Positions 35,437 through 47,466 are shown, counted from the stretch's first letter. The stretch is DNA of 64,000 nucleotides from Ophiura sarsii (GCA_035610835.1 CM069448.1:3659607-3723606); one strand, 5' to 3'. The notes: generated by a model from the sequence alone, not told the origin. A program made the numbers and translations.

Positions 35437-35817
35437 ACTCAACTTATTTTTGGGTAGGGGTGTGCGTGCCATCAAGGGTCTTAAAAACAGGGGGCTTCCG
35501 AGTGGATTTTTGACAAAAAACGGTGTCTTAAGAACTGATTTTCTCCAAAAAGTATAGGGTCTTAAGAACTGACTTGTTCCCAAATTTGTTTAGTAAGAAC
35601 ACCAATTTTGTGAACAATTGCGGTTTTAGAACACAATTTTCCTCCAAAATTGGGGCTTTGGAATGCAAATTTTACTATTTTTGAATTTTCAATAAAAATG
35701 GGAGAGCTGATGCAGGCTCAAAAGAGAGCGAGCATAAGAGGGTGAAAAGGGGGTCTCCACGGCGGCACATACCTATATCCCTTTCCAATGTCAGTGCCCC
35801 CCCCCCTCCCCCGGGGG
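35437..35817. mobile_element. G/C-tract-ended MITE, left end decayed
   Basis: Matches the element at 59263-59651 along its length. Shared text includes ACTCAACTT, TAGGGGTGTG, GGGTCTTAAGAACTGA, TTGGGGCTTTGGAA, GATGCAGGCTCAAAAG, GGCACATACCTATA and the CAGTGCCCCCC right terminus. The left G-run is missing here. Confidence 0.75.
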
Positions 35818-38640
35818 TGGGGATGGGGGTGCTAATGATGCTATCTATCAAGCTCTGGGGCCAGGGATGGTAAATTGTTGGTGGGCAAACAGTGCAAGTC
35901 CATTTTTATTATGCCAGTGAATCCCTTTGTATTGAGTAATATTGAGTGAGAACCCGCATGCATATTGACATCTTCAAAGCCTTAAACTAATCTTTTTAAA
36001 ATGAAAACACATACTATCAAATCATAAACACTTAATATTAGCACAAGTTTATGCTCAACTATCATACCCCAAGGGCATTCCTTAGCAAAACCAGTTAAAA
36101 TATTTATTTTTCCTCTGCGCGTGGCCGCTGGCTGTTAAAAAATAACTTGACAGCTAAACTCTATAATTTGAAATGCCCTTATATTTGATTGCAATTAAGG
36201 TCTGTAAATGAAACCTTTCGGTCACCCTAATACAATTGAAGTCGAGTGCAAATAACTTGCGCTGGCCCTTCTCCTTTCACCGTGATGGTAAAACACATGT
36301 TTGGTTTTTAATAAACAATATTGTTATTAAACGCCACTCTCTGATTCACTCGCTCTCAATTCCACTCAACTTATTTTAAAGCGGATGACATCATGCACGA
36401 ATAAAAACTCTGTTAAATCTAGAGAGAAAAAAAGATGAACAAAATAACAACTCACACATACACAGCACACCACGCGAGAAAAAAAGAAAATCAATAGCTG
36501 TCAATTTTGATTCCTTCTCGTAAATCTTGAGAAATGCGAGAGCATCAAATCACTATGATCTGCGCCTTTGATTGACTGCTTGTTCCTGGGAAATGGCCTC
36601 CCGGGAGATGATCAAAGCCAGGCATTGTTTTCATATGATCCATGGATGGCTGGGGATGGTTGGCCGACCACGGTATAGTATTGATCGGCGTAATCATCGC
36701 CAGGCACGTACAAAAAAACTGCCCGCCCGTCTTATCTTCCACAACGCTGAACTTGTGATGCTTATAGTAGCAATTTACTTTGACTCTGCACTATCCATAA
36801 AAAAATGAGGATTTGACTCGGGGAGTTTAGGTTGGATTTGATTGGTAGGTCGGTCGGTCGGTTGAGGCTTTTTATGAATACTTGAGCTAATGAAAGCCAT
36901 TTGGAGGCATTTTTGTTGGATTATTGTGGATGGGTTTACGAGGAAACAGTGTAAGGGCATTTTCCGAGACACTGGGCATGAGATGATCAAAAGCGACTAA
37001 TTTAACGTGGCACCTCTAATCCAGGTATTGATTATTTTACCAGAGCTCTGATTAGCTGGTTACGATAAGATGATCATCGCAATAAGGATGTGTAATTTGA
37101 TCGGTAACAGTTTAACGTTCACCTCATAGCATTGTGGTAGGGGACGTATACGTTATTATCTTAAATGGATATGAAAATGGTCCAGGGTTTTGTAGTTTAA
37201 TTTGGAATTAGACAATGGATTTACTTATGCAGGTGCTGGTCCCAGGGCTCGAGCATGTGTATAAAGATTTCCTTTTGTGTTAATGTCTAAAAAGTTTTAT
37301 GGGGCTTATTTTAACTTAATACAAACTTTTGATAATGAAGTGAAAACTAAAATAACAATTTTGTAACAAAACTATAATTTTAAATGGTCAAAATCCCTGT
37401 GCCAAATTTCAAAATTGTCTCAATAAATCATTAACATGGCAGTCCTACAATGTTTGTGTTGATGTTTGTATTGAAGCGGGGCAAGAGCCGACAATCTGTA
37501 TGAAATGGTGAAAAACAGGAGAGGGGGTTACTCACAGTGGATAACAAATAACAGGATGTGCCACAAACTGGGCCCCCTTCTCAGTCCTTTTGAAATCCAT
37601 TCATGGTAAACAATCCGCTTATTTTGCACAAATTCTTTATATATTTCCCCTAAAATAATATGCTAAATTTAACAATCAGGAACATTTACAGGTTTATTTT
37701 ACAGGTTTACAGGTTTATTTATTTTATTTGAGTTTGAAAATTTAAGTTTTGTATCTGAAACAAAAAAAAAGTGGTGGAAAAAATGGTGGATATGCATGGG
37801 CTCATTTTTATTTTACCAGTGACAGTATACACATTGCTACCAAATAGATTTAACCAACCCCCTCCCCCGGTATTTCAAGGGCAGATTTCCAGTACAGCAG
37901 CACTTTCTCTCTTTCACTCAGTTAATTCCCAGCACGAGTCACGTCGTCACAACACACTCTGACGGTTTCACCAGATCACTCTTGTTTAATCATAAAATTG
38001 TGATGGATGCATGCACACGAGAAATGGATATCTGTAGATGGAGAGAGTAATTAGGTAATGGGTGCAATCAGTTGGCTAATTAATTTAGCAACATCCCATC
38101 TATAGGTGTTTATTCACCAATCCAATCAATCAGTTCATGGTCGTCTTCCTACCAAAGATTATGCAAAGTGAGTGAGAATACAGAAAAAGAGGACCATGTC
38201 AACATTTTTTTTTTATCACAATATATTCTAGGCAATCTCTGCGCACTATCCCTAATTCTGAAAAATATTAACTCTAACCCTACAAACCCCAAGCCTTCAA
38301 GCTATTCCTAAATACCCTAAACATAACTCGAACCCTAAAAATTCTTAACCCTAACCTTAACTTCATCCCTAAAAATCTAATTTGAACTGTAATCCAAACA
38401 CAAACATGAGCCTAACCTCAACAATCAACCAAACATGCAGACTACGCATTACAAGTAAAAAAGTTAGTATGTACCATAGCGCAAAGAGTTGTCTTAGAAT
38501 GTATGAGCCATTCATTAGTGTATCATGAGATATGATCAGTGAAATACATTTTGATATCATATTTGTTAATACTCAAGTGTCATTGTATATGTTTTGTCTT
38601 TCCAACCCAGTAAACCCCAAGTAGGTAACCGGTTTTAAAG
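35818..38640. other. Intergenic, possibly regulatory, no gene seen
   Basis: Mostly unique sequence. A locally GC-richer block at about 36560-36740 has many short motifs (CCTCCCGGGAG, GGTTGGCCGACCACGG) but no convincing exon. A degenerate CCCTAA-rich stretch starts near 38245 and runs to about 38365. ORFs here are short. Confidence 0.45.
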
Positions 38641-38935
38641 GGTTTTCCCAAAATTGTGCTATCTACTGAAGATAGTTAACTATATCCAATTACTGAACTT
38701 GGCTACCAAATGTTGCTATCTTTTCAAAACCCTCTGCTAAGAATCAAGTTAGGCCAGCAATGTGCTATCTACTGAAGATAGCTAGCTATCTACTGAAGAT
38801 AGCTAACCATGTCCAATTACTGAACTTGGCTACCAAATTTAGCTGTCTTTTCAAAACCCTCTACTAAGAATTGAGTTAGGCCAGCAATGTGCTATCTACT
38901 GAAGATAGCTAACAACTTCCAAACACTAAATTTGG
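38641..38935. repeat. Small tandem array carrying the 19-bp dyad
   Basis: Two units of about 105-125 bp and a partial third. Each has the dyad followed by CCAATTACTGAACTTGGCTA, TCTTTTCAAAACCCTCT and GTTAGGCCAGCAATG. Dyads lie at 38658-38676, 38764-38782, 38785-38803 and 38891-38909; the middle two are nearly adjacent and share a GCTAGC junction. Confidence 0.85.
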
Positions 38936-41054
38936 TTACCACATTTTCTTTTATTCAGAAAAGCAAAAAAGAATGAGAGGCACGAGAGAGGGGTGTGAAT
39001 TTTGTGGGGGATAATGCACATGACCCCTGATTTTGCCTTTTGCATTGACCAGTTCCCAACCTGAAACACAAACACACCCATTACATGTGAAAATCAGATT
39101 TCAAACACGCTCTAAAATTTGTCCACCCCATTTAGCGACAAAACGGGAAGAAATTTAAATTGCAGCTGCAACAGAGTCCTAATTCAATAATTATTGTTTA
39201 CCATGCAATCCAGGACTGTATAACTAAGCTCCAGCTTTATTGCCAGCTCCGTACTTTATTATCCCTCAATACAGATAATGCATGTGTCAATACTAACTCC
39301 ATCCATCGCCTCAATTGGATGCAACCGCTTCATAATAGACCCAAATGCTACTTCAATCACTCATATTTGGCGATATGCCAATTTCCTATCATTTTTCTCC
39401 CCACTCACCGAATGGGTTGCGGGATTACATTACATGGCGATGAGCGACACATGAGCAGGGTCCGATATATGGTATTTACAGCCATACAGTCCCACTAGGG
39501 AATTTCCCAATGTTTATTTTAGAGCTGAGTCACTTGTATCAAATGGTGTACGGTATACATGTGTACATGATGCGATGATGAGTCTGTGCCGTCGTCTATA
39601 GGTGATCACTTCACGGCAACAAATCATCGCTATGGTATAAGACCGACCGAGAACGACGTGACACTTTCAATCCTCGCTACACACCTTGCTCTATGCTACT
39701 AATCATTAAATGTGAATAAATTCTTCCTCGGTGAGTATGATCAAATCGTGCGGTGTCGGCTATAGTGTCTCCTGTCCTAAAGAGAGTAAATATGTACTTC
39801 TAGCTATAGCCTAGTCTAGTCATGAGTTAATCATGTGTCATGACGACGACACGCAGTTATACCTATCTTCCATTCATAAATTTCATCTTCAAAATGTACA
39901 GGCTAAAAGCTACCTACATTTAATGTACACTTGTAACCCATGTGTCATAACACTACATAGAGATAAAATTGTTTAGGGTGAAGTAACGGTGCGTCATAAC
40001 GACGGCTTCCCCGACTTATCATTCTCAGATTTGAGATGACGATCCGGCCGTATAAATTCCCACTCGCTGCTGAAGGGTGTTATGAGGTCACAGTACTGTC
40101 ACCCAATTGAATCTGTTCCTCTGCCTGCTCATTTGCATACCATTGTGTTCAGTCATCAATTTGATTACAATGCCACTACCAAATAAGGAAACCAATTACC
40201 AAATAAGGAAACTACTTGTTATTTACATAATAATTAGCTCGAGGTGGTGTTAATTACATTATATCACAATTTCATAATCTAGAGCGTGTTTTATGGAATG
40301 CCACTGGCATAAAGTGCATGTTACAGGTGAATCAATACAGATGGATAGGTAGTAGGAAAGTGTAAATATATGTTTGCCAATTATAGATCTATTCAAAAGA
40401 TGTTTTTGTAATTTTGGGTGGAATCAATTGCAATTATTTATTGTAAATATTTTCTCTTAAATTTCATCTGAAATAGTTATGATGATTGCAATGTTGCTGG
40501 AAAGTCGAAGTCTGTGAATATCAAAGCTGTTTCAGAACCCTCCCAGAGCAGTAAAGCTATGGAAGCAGAAGGCATCACAGATTCTCCATTTAGCATAATG
40601 ATATAATGGCAATTCCATGTTGTCTTAATAAAGACTGAAGGAAAGATGCAGAAAAAGAAGAAAAAAAGGAAAATGAGGAAGATACAAAATGTTTGAAACA
40701 GAAAATAGTCACCCATAATCAAAACTGGAAATAGCACCTGCCAACCTGCCCATAGAGGGTAACTTTGGTGTTGAGTGGGTGAAAATACAAAAGTACCTGC
40801 CCAACTGGCGGGTAAAGTGAGTTACACTGGCTGGTGGAATTTCTGTTGCCCGTAATCATTACTTCACACATTCAGCAACTTCTGCCACATATTCCCAAGA
40901 TCACCACATAATTAACATTACATATAATTTATTAACAAGATGAGTATCTTTTTATAAATAAGTAGGATCACTTCACAGAATATGGTGTTAACATATCTTC
41001 ACAAGCTTTGTGTTCCACTTAATGATTTCCAAAATCTATCTATGTTTGTGTGCT
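38936..41054. other. Intergenic, no confirmed gene
   Basis: Unique-looking sequence with an octamer-type ATTTGCAT near 40130, and a truncated hAT-like MITE at 40733. A 112-codon open frame at 39160-39498 has no recognisable features. No supported exon was found. Confidence 0.45.
40733..40855. mobile_element. hAT-like MITE, truncated copy
   Basis: Starts with ACTGGAAATAGCACCTGCC and follows the family as far as GGTGGAATTTCTGTTGCCCG, then breaks off before the right terminal repeat. TAATCA occurs on both sides and may be a remnant of the duplication. Confidence 0.55.
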
Positions 41055-41371
41055 TAGGTGCCGAAAAAAACCCCACCAAACCTGTTCTACGGGCAAATGG
41101 ACTGCTCAGGTCTGGCAGATTTGTTTTTTTATTTTATAAAATTGTTGGGTTTTTTTCAATGTGAATTTTCAACAATTTTAAAATTGTCAAAGAATGTCAA
41201 AAAATCTTTAAAAATTCCAAACATTTTCAACTTTTATTTAAATTTAAAAAAAAAGTCTCAAAATGTTTCAACAATTTGCAAAAAATATTCTGAACCTTTT
41301 TTGTTGTTGCAAATTTGATTTTCTTTTCATTGGTCGGGCCTGTAGAACAGGGTGTGGTTTTTTCATTGCCT
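41055..41371. mobile_element. MITE of the CCTGTTCTAC-ended family
   Basis: Left end AGGTGCCGAAAAAAACCCCA with CCTGTTCTACGGGC, and an inverted right end GGCCTGTAGAACAGGG followed by TGTGGTTTTTTCATTGCC. The interior is AT-rich with many AAAATTTTC-type words. Fragments of the same family occur near 16992-17045, 44120-44185 and 53695-53770. Confidence 0.65.
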
Positions 41372-41436
41372 GATTAACACAATTGGAACCAATGATATAA
41401 GTGTTTCTGCTGTTATGAGAATCAGCATCTTGGTTA

Positions 41437-41455
41437 GCTATCTTCAGTAGATAGC
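41437..41455. repeat. Single copy of the 19-bp dyad
   Basis: GCTATCTTCAGTAGATAGC, a perfect dyad in the reverse orientation relative to the array at 49 kb, just left of a 26-bp tandem duplication (GCACTACAACT(C/T)AATAAC type). Confidence 0.85.
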
Positions 41456-41495
41456 ACTACAACTCAATAACAAGTTATAGCACTACAACTTAATA

Positions 41496-41737
41496 ACAAG
41501 TTATTACATGGATTTGTACAAACTAACACCAACCCCTTTAAGATCTAAGTACGGATTTTCTATGATTGTCCAAAGGTAAATCCTCTTTTTCTGATACAAA
41601 TTATATTAGAGGACCTGACGTTTCGATTCTAACAGAATCTTTATCGAAGATTTACCTTTGGACAATCATAGAAAATCCGTACTTAGATCTTAAAGGTGTT
41701 GGTATTAGTTTGTACAAATCCATGCAATAACTTGTCA
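41496..41737. repeat. Foldback element with ~88-bp arms
   Basis: Left arm 41496-41583 and right arm 41648-41737 are near-perfect inverted copies, for example TACGGATTTTCTATGATTG on one side and its complement on the other. The loop and the right flank each carry the same 40-base motif in opposite orientation (see the hammerhead-like entry). Confidence 0.88.
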
Positions 41738-41744
41738 TTTTTTT

Positions 41745-41784
41745 ACCTTCGATAAAGATTCTGTTAGAATCGAAACGTCAGGTC
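41745..41784 (+). ncRNA. Degenerate hammerhead-ribozyme-like motif
   Basis: Contains a 5-bp hairpin GATTC-TGTTA-GAATC (41757-41771) followed at once by GAAAC and GTC, the order seen downstream of helix II in hammerhead ribozymes. An inverted copy lies at about 41611-41650. The segment before the hairpin reads TTCGATAAA, not the conserved CUGANGA, so self-cleavage is not expected. It may be a relic of a Penelope-like element or retrozyme. Confidence 0.3.
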
Positions 41785-43640
41785 CTCTTATATTTATTAC
41801 ATTTACTTACACAGGCTATTTTTGTGGATAAGCAGTTTGCATTCAGCTTTTATATTACAAATTATATTATTTATATATAGGCCTAATATCATGTTATATT
41901 CAAAAATCTGTGCAAAAAATATTATTTAAAAGCCATGCCAACAGCAGACCTTTTAATAGTTTTGCCTCATGTAGTTCTCATTTTAAAACACCTTTCTCAA
42001 AAATGGTTCTGAATTAGTTGATAGTCAATTATGAATAAGATACTTGGACACCATTGCAATAATATTTGGATAAACATGACTGATATTTAGAAAAAACATC
42101 CCTCACTTTCCACGCGGCAGGCGTCTGCAGACGACATTCCAAAATGTCACAAAATGTTTCAAATATGTCAAAATTATTGAATTTCATTACCATATTTGGA
42201 ATCACTGTGAGAAATGCATTGAAATAAGTACAAATATGCCTAGTATAGGTTCAGCAATCCTTGAGATAGACCTTTAAAGTCGGGAAAGGTTTCTGAAAAA
42301 TTTGTTTTGTATATGGTAAAACTAATAGCCGGTGGAAAGATTTTGAAAGAACCCTGCATTTTTTCCAAAACATTTTCTCAACCCATATTTGCCCAAGGGT
42401 ACATAAAACCATACCCCATTCTCAAATTATCCTAATGCATTACTAACTATTATTATCTCTACCTAACCTACATTATATTACAATGACATCATGTACTATA
42501 AATAGCAATGACATCATCAATGACATCACAACAGCAGAACCTCCTAGAACTTGCTATTGAAATAATGTTGTGTGTCAGAAATCTATCTCTTCATCTTAAG
42601 TGATCCTACCTACCAGGAAGCAGAAACGAAATTGCTAAATTCTCTCTAAATGCACTGTATAAATATTATGTAAAAATATTGTTTGCTTCCAAGTTTCTAG
42701 AAATTTATGCTTGGCTTAAAATTACAACTTGTATAACACCGTATTCCCAGAGGTAAAGCTTAGTGAAATGGTTTCGCAAAATTAAATTTCTTGGAATTCT
42801 GCACTTCAAACAGCGTACCTTTTCCATTTATGCAACTCTAAATGTGTAATATGCACGTTAAAGTATACCAGGTTAGTATGGTAATGTAAATATATCGAAA
42901 TATAAACATTGAAATTTGATTCCAAATATGTATATATTTATACAATGAACTGCAATACATCTACTATAAATATATTCAGTAATTTATAAAGGCAGTCCTT
43001 TATTACCGAAATATTTTAAACAAACAAATATTTCCGACAGTCCAATCTACAGAAAATGTTCCGTGTGCTTATCTGAATGTCATTTTTAATAACGCTAAAT
43101 ATAGCCATTAAAACGGCTTAAATTGGCTACACAAATGCAGCGCCGAACATGATACTTTTGGTTGCTTCCCGGGACATCTGTCTTGATTATTCCAATCCAC
43201 ATTAATATATGACTCATACTCATAATCATTTCACCATATATGGTATGAAAATTTGTGCTTAAAAACTAGGTGGCTTGCCATCAAAAAGGTCTAAAAATGT
43301 GGTTTTAAACATGTTTTTTAAATACACAGGACTGTAGTATGTTATGTAACCAGTTTAATTTGATCGGTGTTTAGTGTGAACGATGTTTCAATGGGTAATT
43401 AGTATATTACCTATCAGAGCGCCAACAATATGGGGGCGTAAAGCGTTTACAAGCAGTATAACCAAGTCAAGAGATGGCGTACAACGAGTCAATGGCACAG
43501 TGGTTGCTCATCTCGTCACCGTGCATGCATGCATGGATCCATGTGCAGATTAATGGCCAGGGCAAGATGACAGGAAGGTGATAGAGATACGGCCAAAATG
43601 AAAAGGTTGTCCGAAACGGTTAGAATCATTATTTAGGCAT
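41785..43640. other. Intergenic, no gene seen
   Basis: AT-rich sequence. A stretch at about 42105-42300 (CACGCGGCAGGCGTCTGCAG and onward) is an inverted, diverged copy of sequence at about 18880-19130. This shows another dispersed repeat of roughly 200 bp shared between the two places. Confidence 0.5.
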
Positions 43641-43809
43641 ACATTTTTGGCTACAATTTAAGACACATATTTATATTATACATTTTTGGCTACAATTGTA
43701 AGACACATATTTACATAAATTTTTGGCTACAATTTTAAGACACATATTTACACATACATTTTTGGCTACAATTTTAAGACACATACATTTTTGGCTACAA
43801 TTTTAAGAT
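43641..43809. repeat. Minisatellite, ~36-40 bp unit, five copies
   Basis: Repeated ACATTTTTGGCTACAATTT followed by TAAGACACATATTTA; the last unit is shortened. Units differ by small indels. Confidence 0.9.
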
Positions 43810-45592
43810 GTTTTTTTTTCTGTCATCACAAGAACATTTATAAATGAAACAATGTTGTCCGTAAGGGGAAAAAACAAAAATAGGTTTGTTTCCTAAATGC
43901 CTTTTTATTATTATTATAAAAGTGTAGATGGCAAACGCATTCCGGTATTATTATTTGTTATTTTGAAGTTGTGATTCTAGCATAATTTTGCTATGTTGAT
44001 GGTCAAATTACTGCGTTTTTTTAGTACAAATTTGGGGGATTTTTTTGAAAATTTGAGATTTAAAAAAATGTTTTGAAAAATTGTTGAAAATTCACCCAAA
44101 ATTTCCGAAATTAAAAACAACAAAAAACGCCTGACCTACCGACCCTACCTGGGAGATCCGTTTGCCTGTAGAACAGGGTTGTCGCATTTGTGGCCTTTGA
44201 CTGATTTTGATTTTTAGAAAGATCAGGCATTTTGGGTCTAAAATGAGCATTTCATTTAGAGGTTGTTGCATGTGGACTACAGGACAATAACCGGTTTAAT
44301 TTTGTTAACCTAAAAGGAAAGACAAAGTGATCTAAAACCCAATATTAAATGCAATCCTGCAAGTAACCCTTTTTTACAATAAATCATGTTTAATTTATCA
44401 ATGATTTGCAAATAAATTAGTGAAAAAATTTATTAAGAAAGAATCTCATAAAAAGAATAATAAGGATACAAATGACAAACAAGACATATTTTATATTTGG
44501 CCCAACTATATGCCTGGATTAGAGTCACATCTATATGCAGCATATCTAGTTCTGATAATCAATCAATATCGTCATATATAAGTGCCGTGCCAATCCGATG
44601 ACTCGCCACATCAAATCCGATCGTCAAGAACTGAACGGCGGTGGTGTCTTGGCACGGCGACAGTGGCGGAGATTTACCGCCTGGCTTGGGGAGTCAGTGG
44701 GGACGCGATCTCATCCGGCGTCGTTGATTCAATATTAATTCCTCGTGTGTTGTTAATTAATCAATGCAATTTAGCTTGTTTCAGCTGGTTTATACGGTCA
44801 ATTAATGCATATTGACTTGTGTAGTCAGACGGCTGAGTAGGCATCAACAACTTGTTTTCGCGATTCATTTTGTGATTTCAATGGTGTTTTTGATTTTGCC
44901 GTGAAATAGAAATGTGGATGATGGATGCTTATTATTATTTGATTGGATACCCAGTGATGGTCGTTTGTTTGGTAAATACCTATTATTTTGATCATTTATT
45001 AAATGTATGTTATTTGAATCCTTAATGAATAAGCGTATATAACCTAACAATCCTACCCATTCTAGCATGCACTATTAATGTTACTTACTATTTGAAGATA
45101 AATGCTTCATCTTCTAAAGCATGGGTCCTCAACAACAGGTATTCCATGGGAAATGATAATCATCCATTGCACAGTTCTATAAGAACAAAGAAAAACATAA
45201 GAACAAAGTTAATAGGCTGCTTAAGATATTTGTGTCCCTCCATTGCCCCCAAGAACTATATGAATCTGTTCTAAAGATATAGGCCCATTTCCAATTTTTC
45301 GAATTCACTATAACTGGTCTAACTGTCCAATAATGATATACCGGGCGAGTCAAAAACTGCAATATAGTGGAAAGAAGCCACCTAATTTTCAAAAACAAGT
45401 TGAAGTTTGAAATTTCAGAGGCTTCTTTTCACTATTGCATTTTTTGGACTCGCACTGTAAAGATTCTCCTTCCATAAACTTGTTCTTACGTTATCTATGC
45501 CGAATTATTGATGACCACTTTTAAAAGAGTTCCAATTGTTCATTTTGTATACACCTTGTTAAGAAGGGTCAAACTCGCTAGTCATAAGGGTC
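43810..45592. other. Intergenic, no confirmed gene
   Basis: Holds a fragment of the CCTGTTCTAC-ended family near 44120-44185 and the GC-rich inverted repeat at 44584-44658. No supported exon. Confidence 0.45.
44584..44658. other. GC-rich inverted repeat beside a TATA-like site
   Basis: GCCGTGCCAA (44584-44593) and its perfect inverse TTGGCACGGC (44649-44658) enclose 55 bases. TATATAAG lies just to the left (about 44574). The block to about 44715 is the GC-richest stretch for several kilobases. It could be a promoter, a structured RNA or a conserved non-coding element; sequence alone does not decide. Confidence 0.35.
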
Positions 45593-45715
45593 GCTAGTCA
45601 TAAGGGTCGCTAGTCATAATGCTCATTATTTATAATCTGCCCTAACCCTAACTCTAACCCTAACCCTAACTCTAACCCTAACCCTACATTATGACTAGCG
45701 GTCCTTATGACTAGC
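45593..45715. repeat. Telomere-like repeat enclosed by an inverted repeat
   Basis: The core 45640-45686 is made of CCCTAA and CTCTAA units (interstitial telomeric type). It is flanked by 29-base arms, 45593-45621 and 45687-45715, that match as inverted repeats at 27 of 29 positions. The arms are built from TCGCTAGTCATAAGG(GT) units, and an extra unit precedes the left arm. Confidence 0.85.
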
Positions 45716-45857
45716 AGGTAGACCCCGTTTAGAATAATGTAAAGATACAATAGGATTTGATGTATGTGTTTTGTTTGCACATTTTCGTACATAATATTTT
45801 CATAGGTATACATGTTGTTGATTTCTGAATAAATAAAAGAACACTATCACTATCATT

Positions 45858-46036
45858 AAGACCTGGAAAAAGCACCAGCCCGCCTATAGTGGGTACCTTT
45901 TGCATCAGTCGGAGTACCTACCCAACTGGCAGGTAAAAGATTTCGAACTCACAGTGTTAAGTGTGTGGCCGATGGAATCGGCAGTGGGTTACCTGCCCGA
46001 CTGGCTGGTTGAAAACAATCTGGCGTTCCAGCCCTG
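45858..46036. mobile_element. hAT-like MITE with 8-bp target duplication
   Basis: Begins AAGACCTGGAAAAAGCACC (first base changed) and ends GTTCCAGCCCTG. It is flanked by CTATCATT at 45850-45857 and 46037-46044. Directly to the right the sequence CTGCTATCATTATGTTTC is repeated about three times, so the duplicated target has itself expanded. Confidence 0.75.
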
Positions 46037-46143
46037 CTATCATTATGTTTCCTGCTATCATTATGTTTCCTGCTATCATTATGTTTTCATATCAAAGCAT
46101 ATTCCCTATCTTCCTCATGCTCTATTAATATTTTATTTCATTT

Positions 46144-46527
46144 GGGGGGGCCAGTCAAACATAATGTTGTACACATGCGTGACCAAAAAACGCGTAAAAA
46201 GGGGTGTTTTTCAGTGTTGGACGCGTCACGCGTTAAGGGTATCAAAAACGCTGATTTTCAAGAAAAAGGGTGGCTTAAAATCCCAGCTTAAAATACAGGT
46301 CGAACGTGTTTAGGGTAAATTATTTTGTTCCCCGTTAAATAGACAAAACTTGTTTAGGGGTCATATTCTGGCAAGAACTTGTTTAGGGTCAAAATTTGCA
46401 AGGAAAGCGTGCTAAAAACTTGTTTAGGGGGTAATTTTGCTTGCAGGGTAAAACTTGTTTAGGGGGTGTCTGGAAAGATTTTGGTCACGCATGTGTACAC
46501 CATTATGTTTGACTGCCCCCCCCCCCC
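46144..46527. mobile_element. G/C-tract-ended MITE with ~40-bp terminal inverted repeats
   Basis: Left end is a G7 run with CCAGTCAAACATAATG and TGTACACATGCGTGACC. The right end is the inverse, GGTCACGCATGTGTACACC with ATTATGTTTGACTG and a C12 run. The interior has five ACTTGTTTAGGG-type units. Probably related in structure to the elements at 35437 and 59263, though the internal sequence is different. Confidence 0.85.
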
Positions 46528-47366
46528 AGGAATCAATATCAAAATTAGTAAATAGCGATTTGAAAGTTCAGATGACATAACCAATCATCATCATCATCAT
46601 CATCTTCCTATACTGTGCAGTAACCTCTGTGTAAAAGAGTATACTCGCACATGTGTTGAGGTGCATTCAGGTTTGGAGTAGACATAAAACTCCACAGGTA
46701 TAAAAATAGTATATACTAGAATTTGCGGTTCGTGGGTTGGGCGGTTCTCGGGTTGGGGTTTATGGGATGTGTATACTCTTAAAATTCAGTTATCACAGGT
46801 GCCATTAATATTCCAAATCCCCATATAATACAGGAACCTCATGTGCCCTTAAATCCAGGTAGGCTACCCCATGTGCGTATCCATGCAATTCAGTACATGT
46901 GTTATTAGGCCTAGGGTTAGGGTTTTATATTGGGGTCTTAGTTCAGAGGTCTTTTAGTTTTAGAGTCAGCGAGAGGAGAGGTCTATCGTCATGATCATCT
47001 GTGCCTAGTCTTGAGAACTGTGTGTCGACATTGATTATTCCTCCGTAGGCATGCCTAAACGTATCATATATGAATTTAAATCACGCATGTTACGTTTGCG
47101 CACACCGATATCCATGTAACATTCCCATTTATATAACAGACATCCCATGATTGGCCTAGGGCCTATCCGAATTGCTATTGTTAAACTACAAAACTGTACA
47201 CACTTGCACGCTCAAGGTCTGGGTTTGATTCCTGGCGATGGCGCATGCAGACTGAAGCCCACCCCCCCCCCCCCCCCCCCCCCCTCATTTGACTCTTTTC
47301 AATCTAATCATGCATGCATAGTTTTTACTCATAAAAACCGGGACAAAAACCCGCCCGTGAGTTGCT
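46528..47366. other. Intergenic, no gene seen
   Basis: Contains an (ATC)n microsatellite at about 46586-46603 and a tRNA B-box-like GGGTTTGATTCC near 47219-47231, probably a SINE remnant. A C23 run lies at 47262-47284, just before the assembly gap. Confidence 0.5.
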
Positions 47367-47466
47367 NNNNNNNNNNNNNNNNNNNNNNNNNNNNNNNNNN
47401 NNNNNNNNNNNNNNNNNNNNNNNNNNNNNNNNNNNNNNNNNNNNNNNNNNNNNNNNNNNNNNNNNN
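47367..47466. other. Assembly gap, 100 N
   Basis: Exactly 100 unknown bases, the usual fixed-length placeholder for a scaffold join of unknown size. Order and distance across it are not guaranteed. Confidence 0.99.

Noticed and set aside
45640..45686. Chromosome end
   Set aside because: The telomere-type tract is only about 47 bp, contains CTCTAA variants, is enclosed by inverted arms, and has ordinary sequence on both sides.
47219..47231. tRNA gene near the assembly gap
   Set aside because: Only a B-box-like segment is present, with no A box at the right distance and no acceptor pairing.
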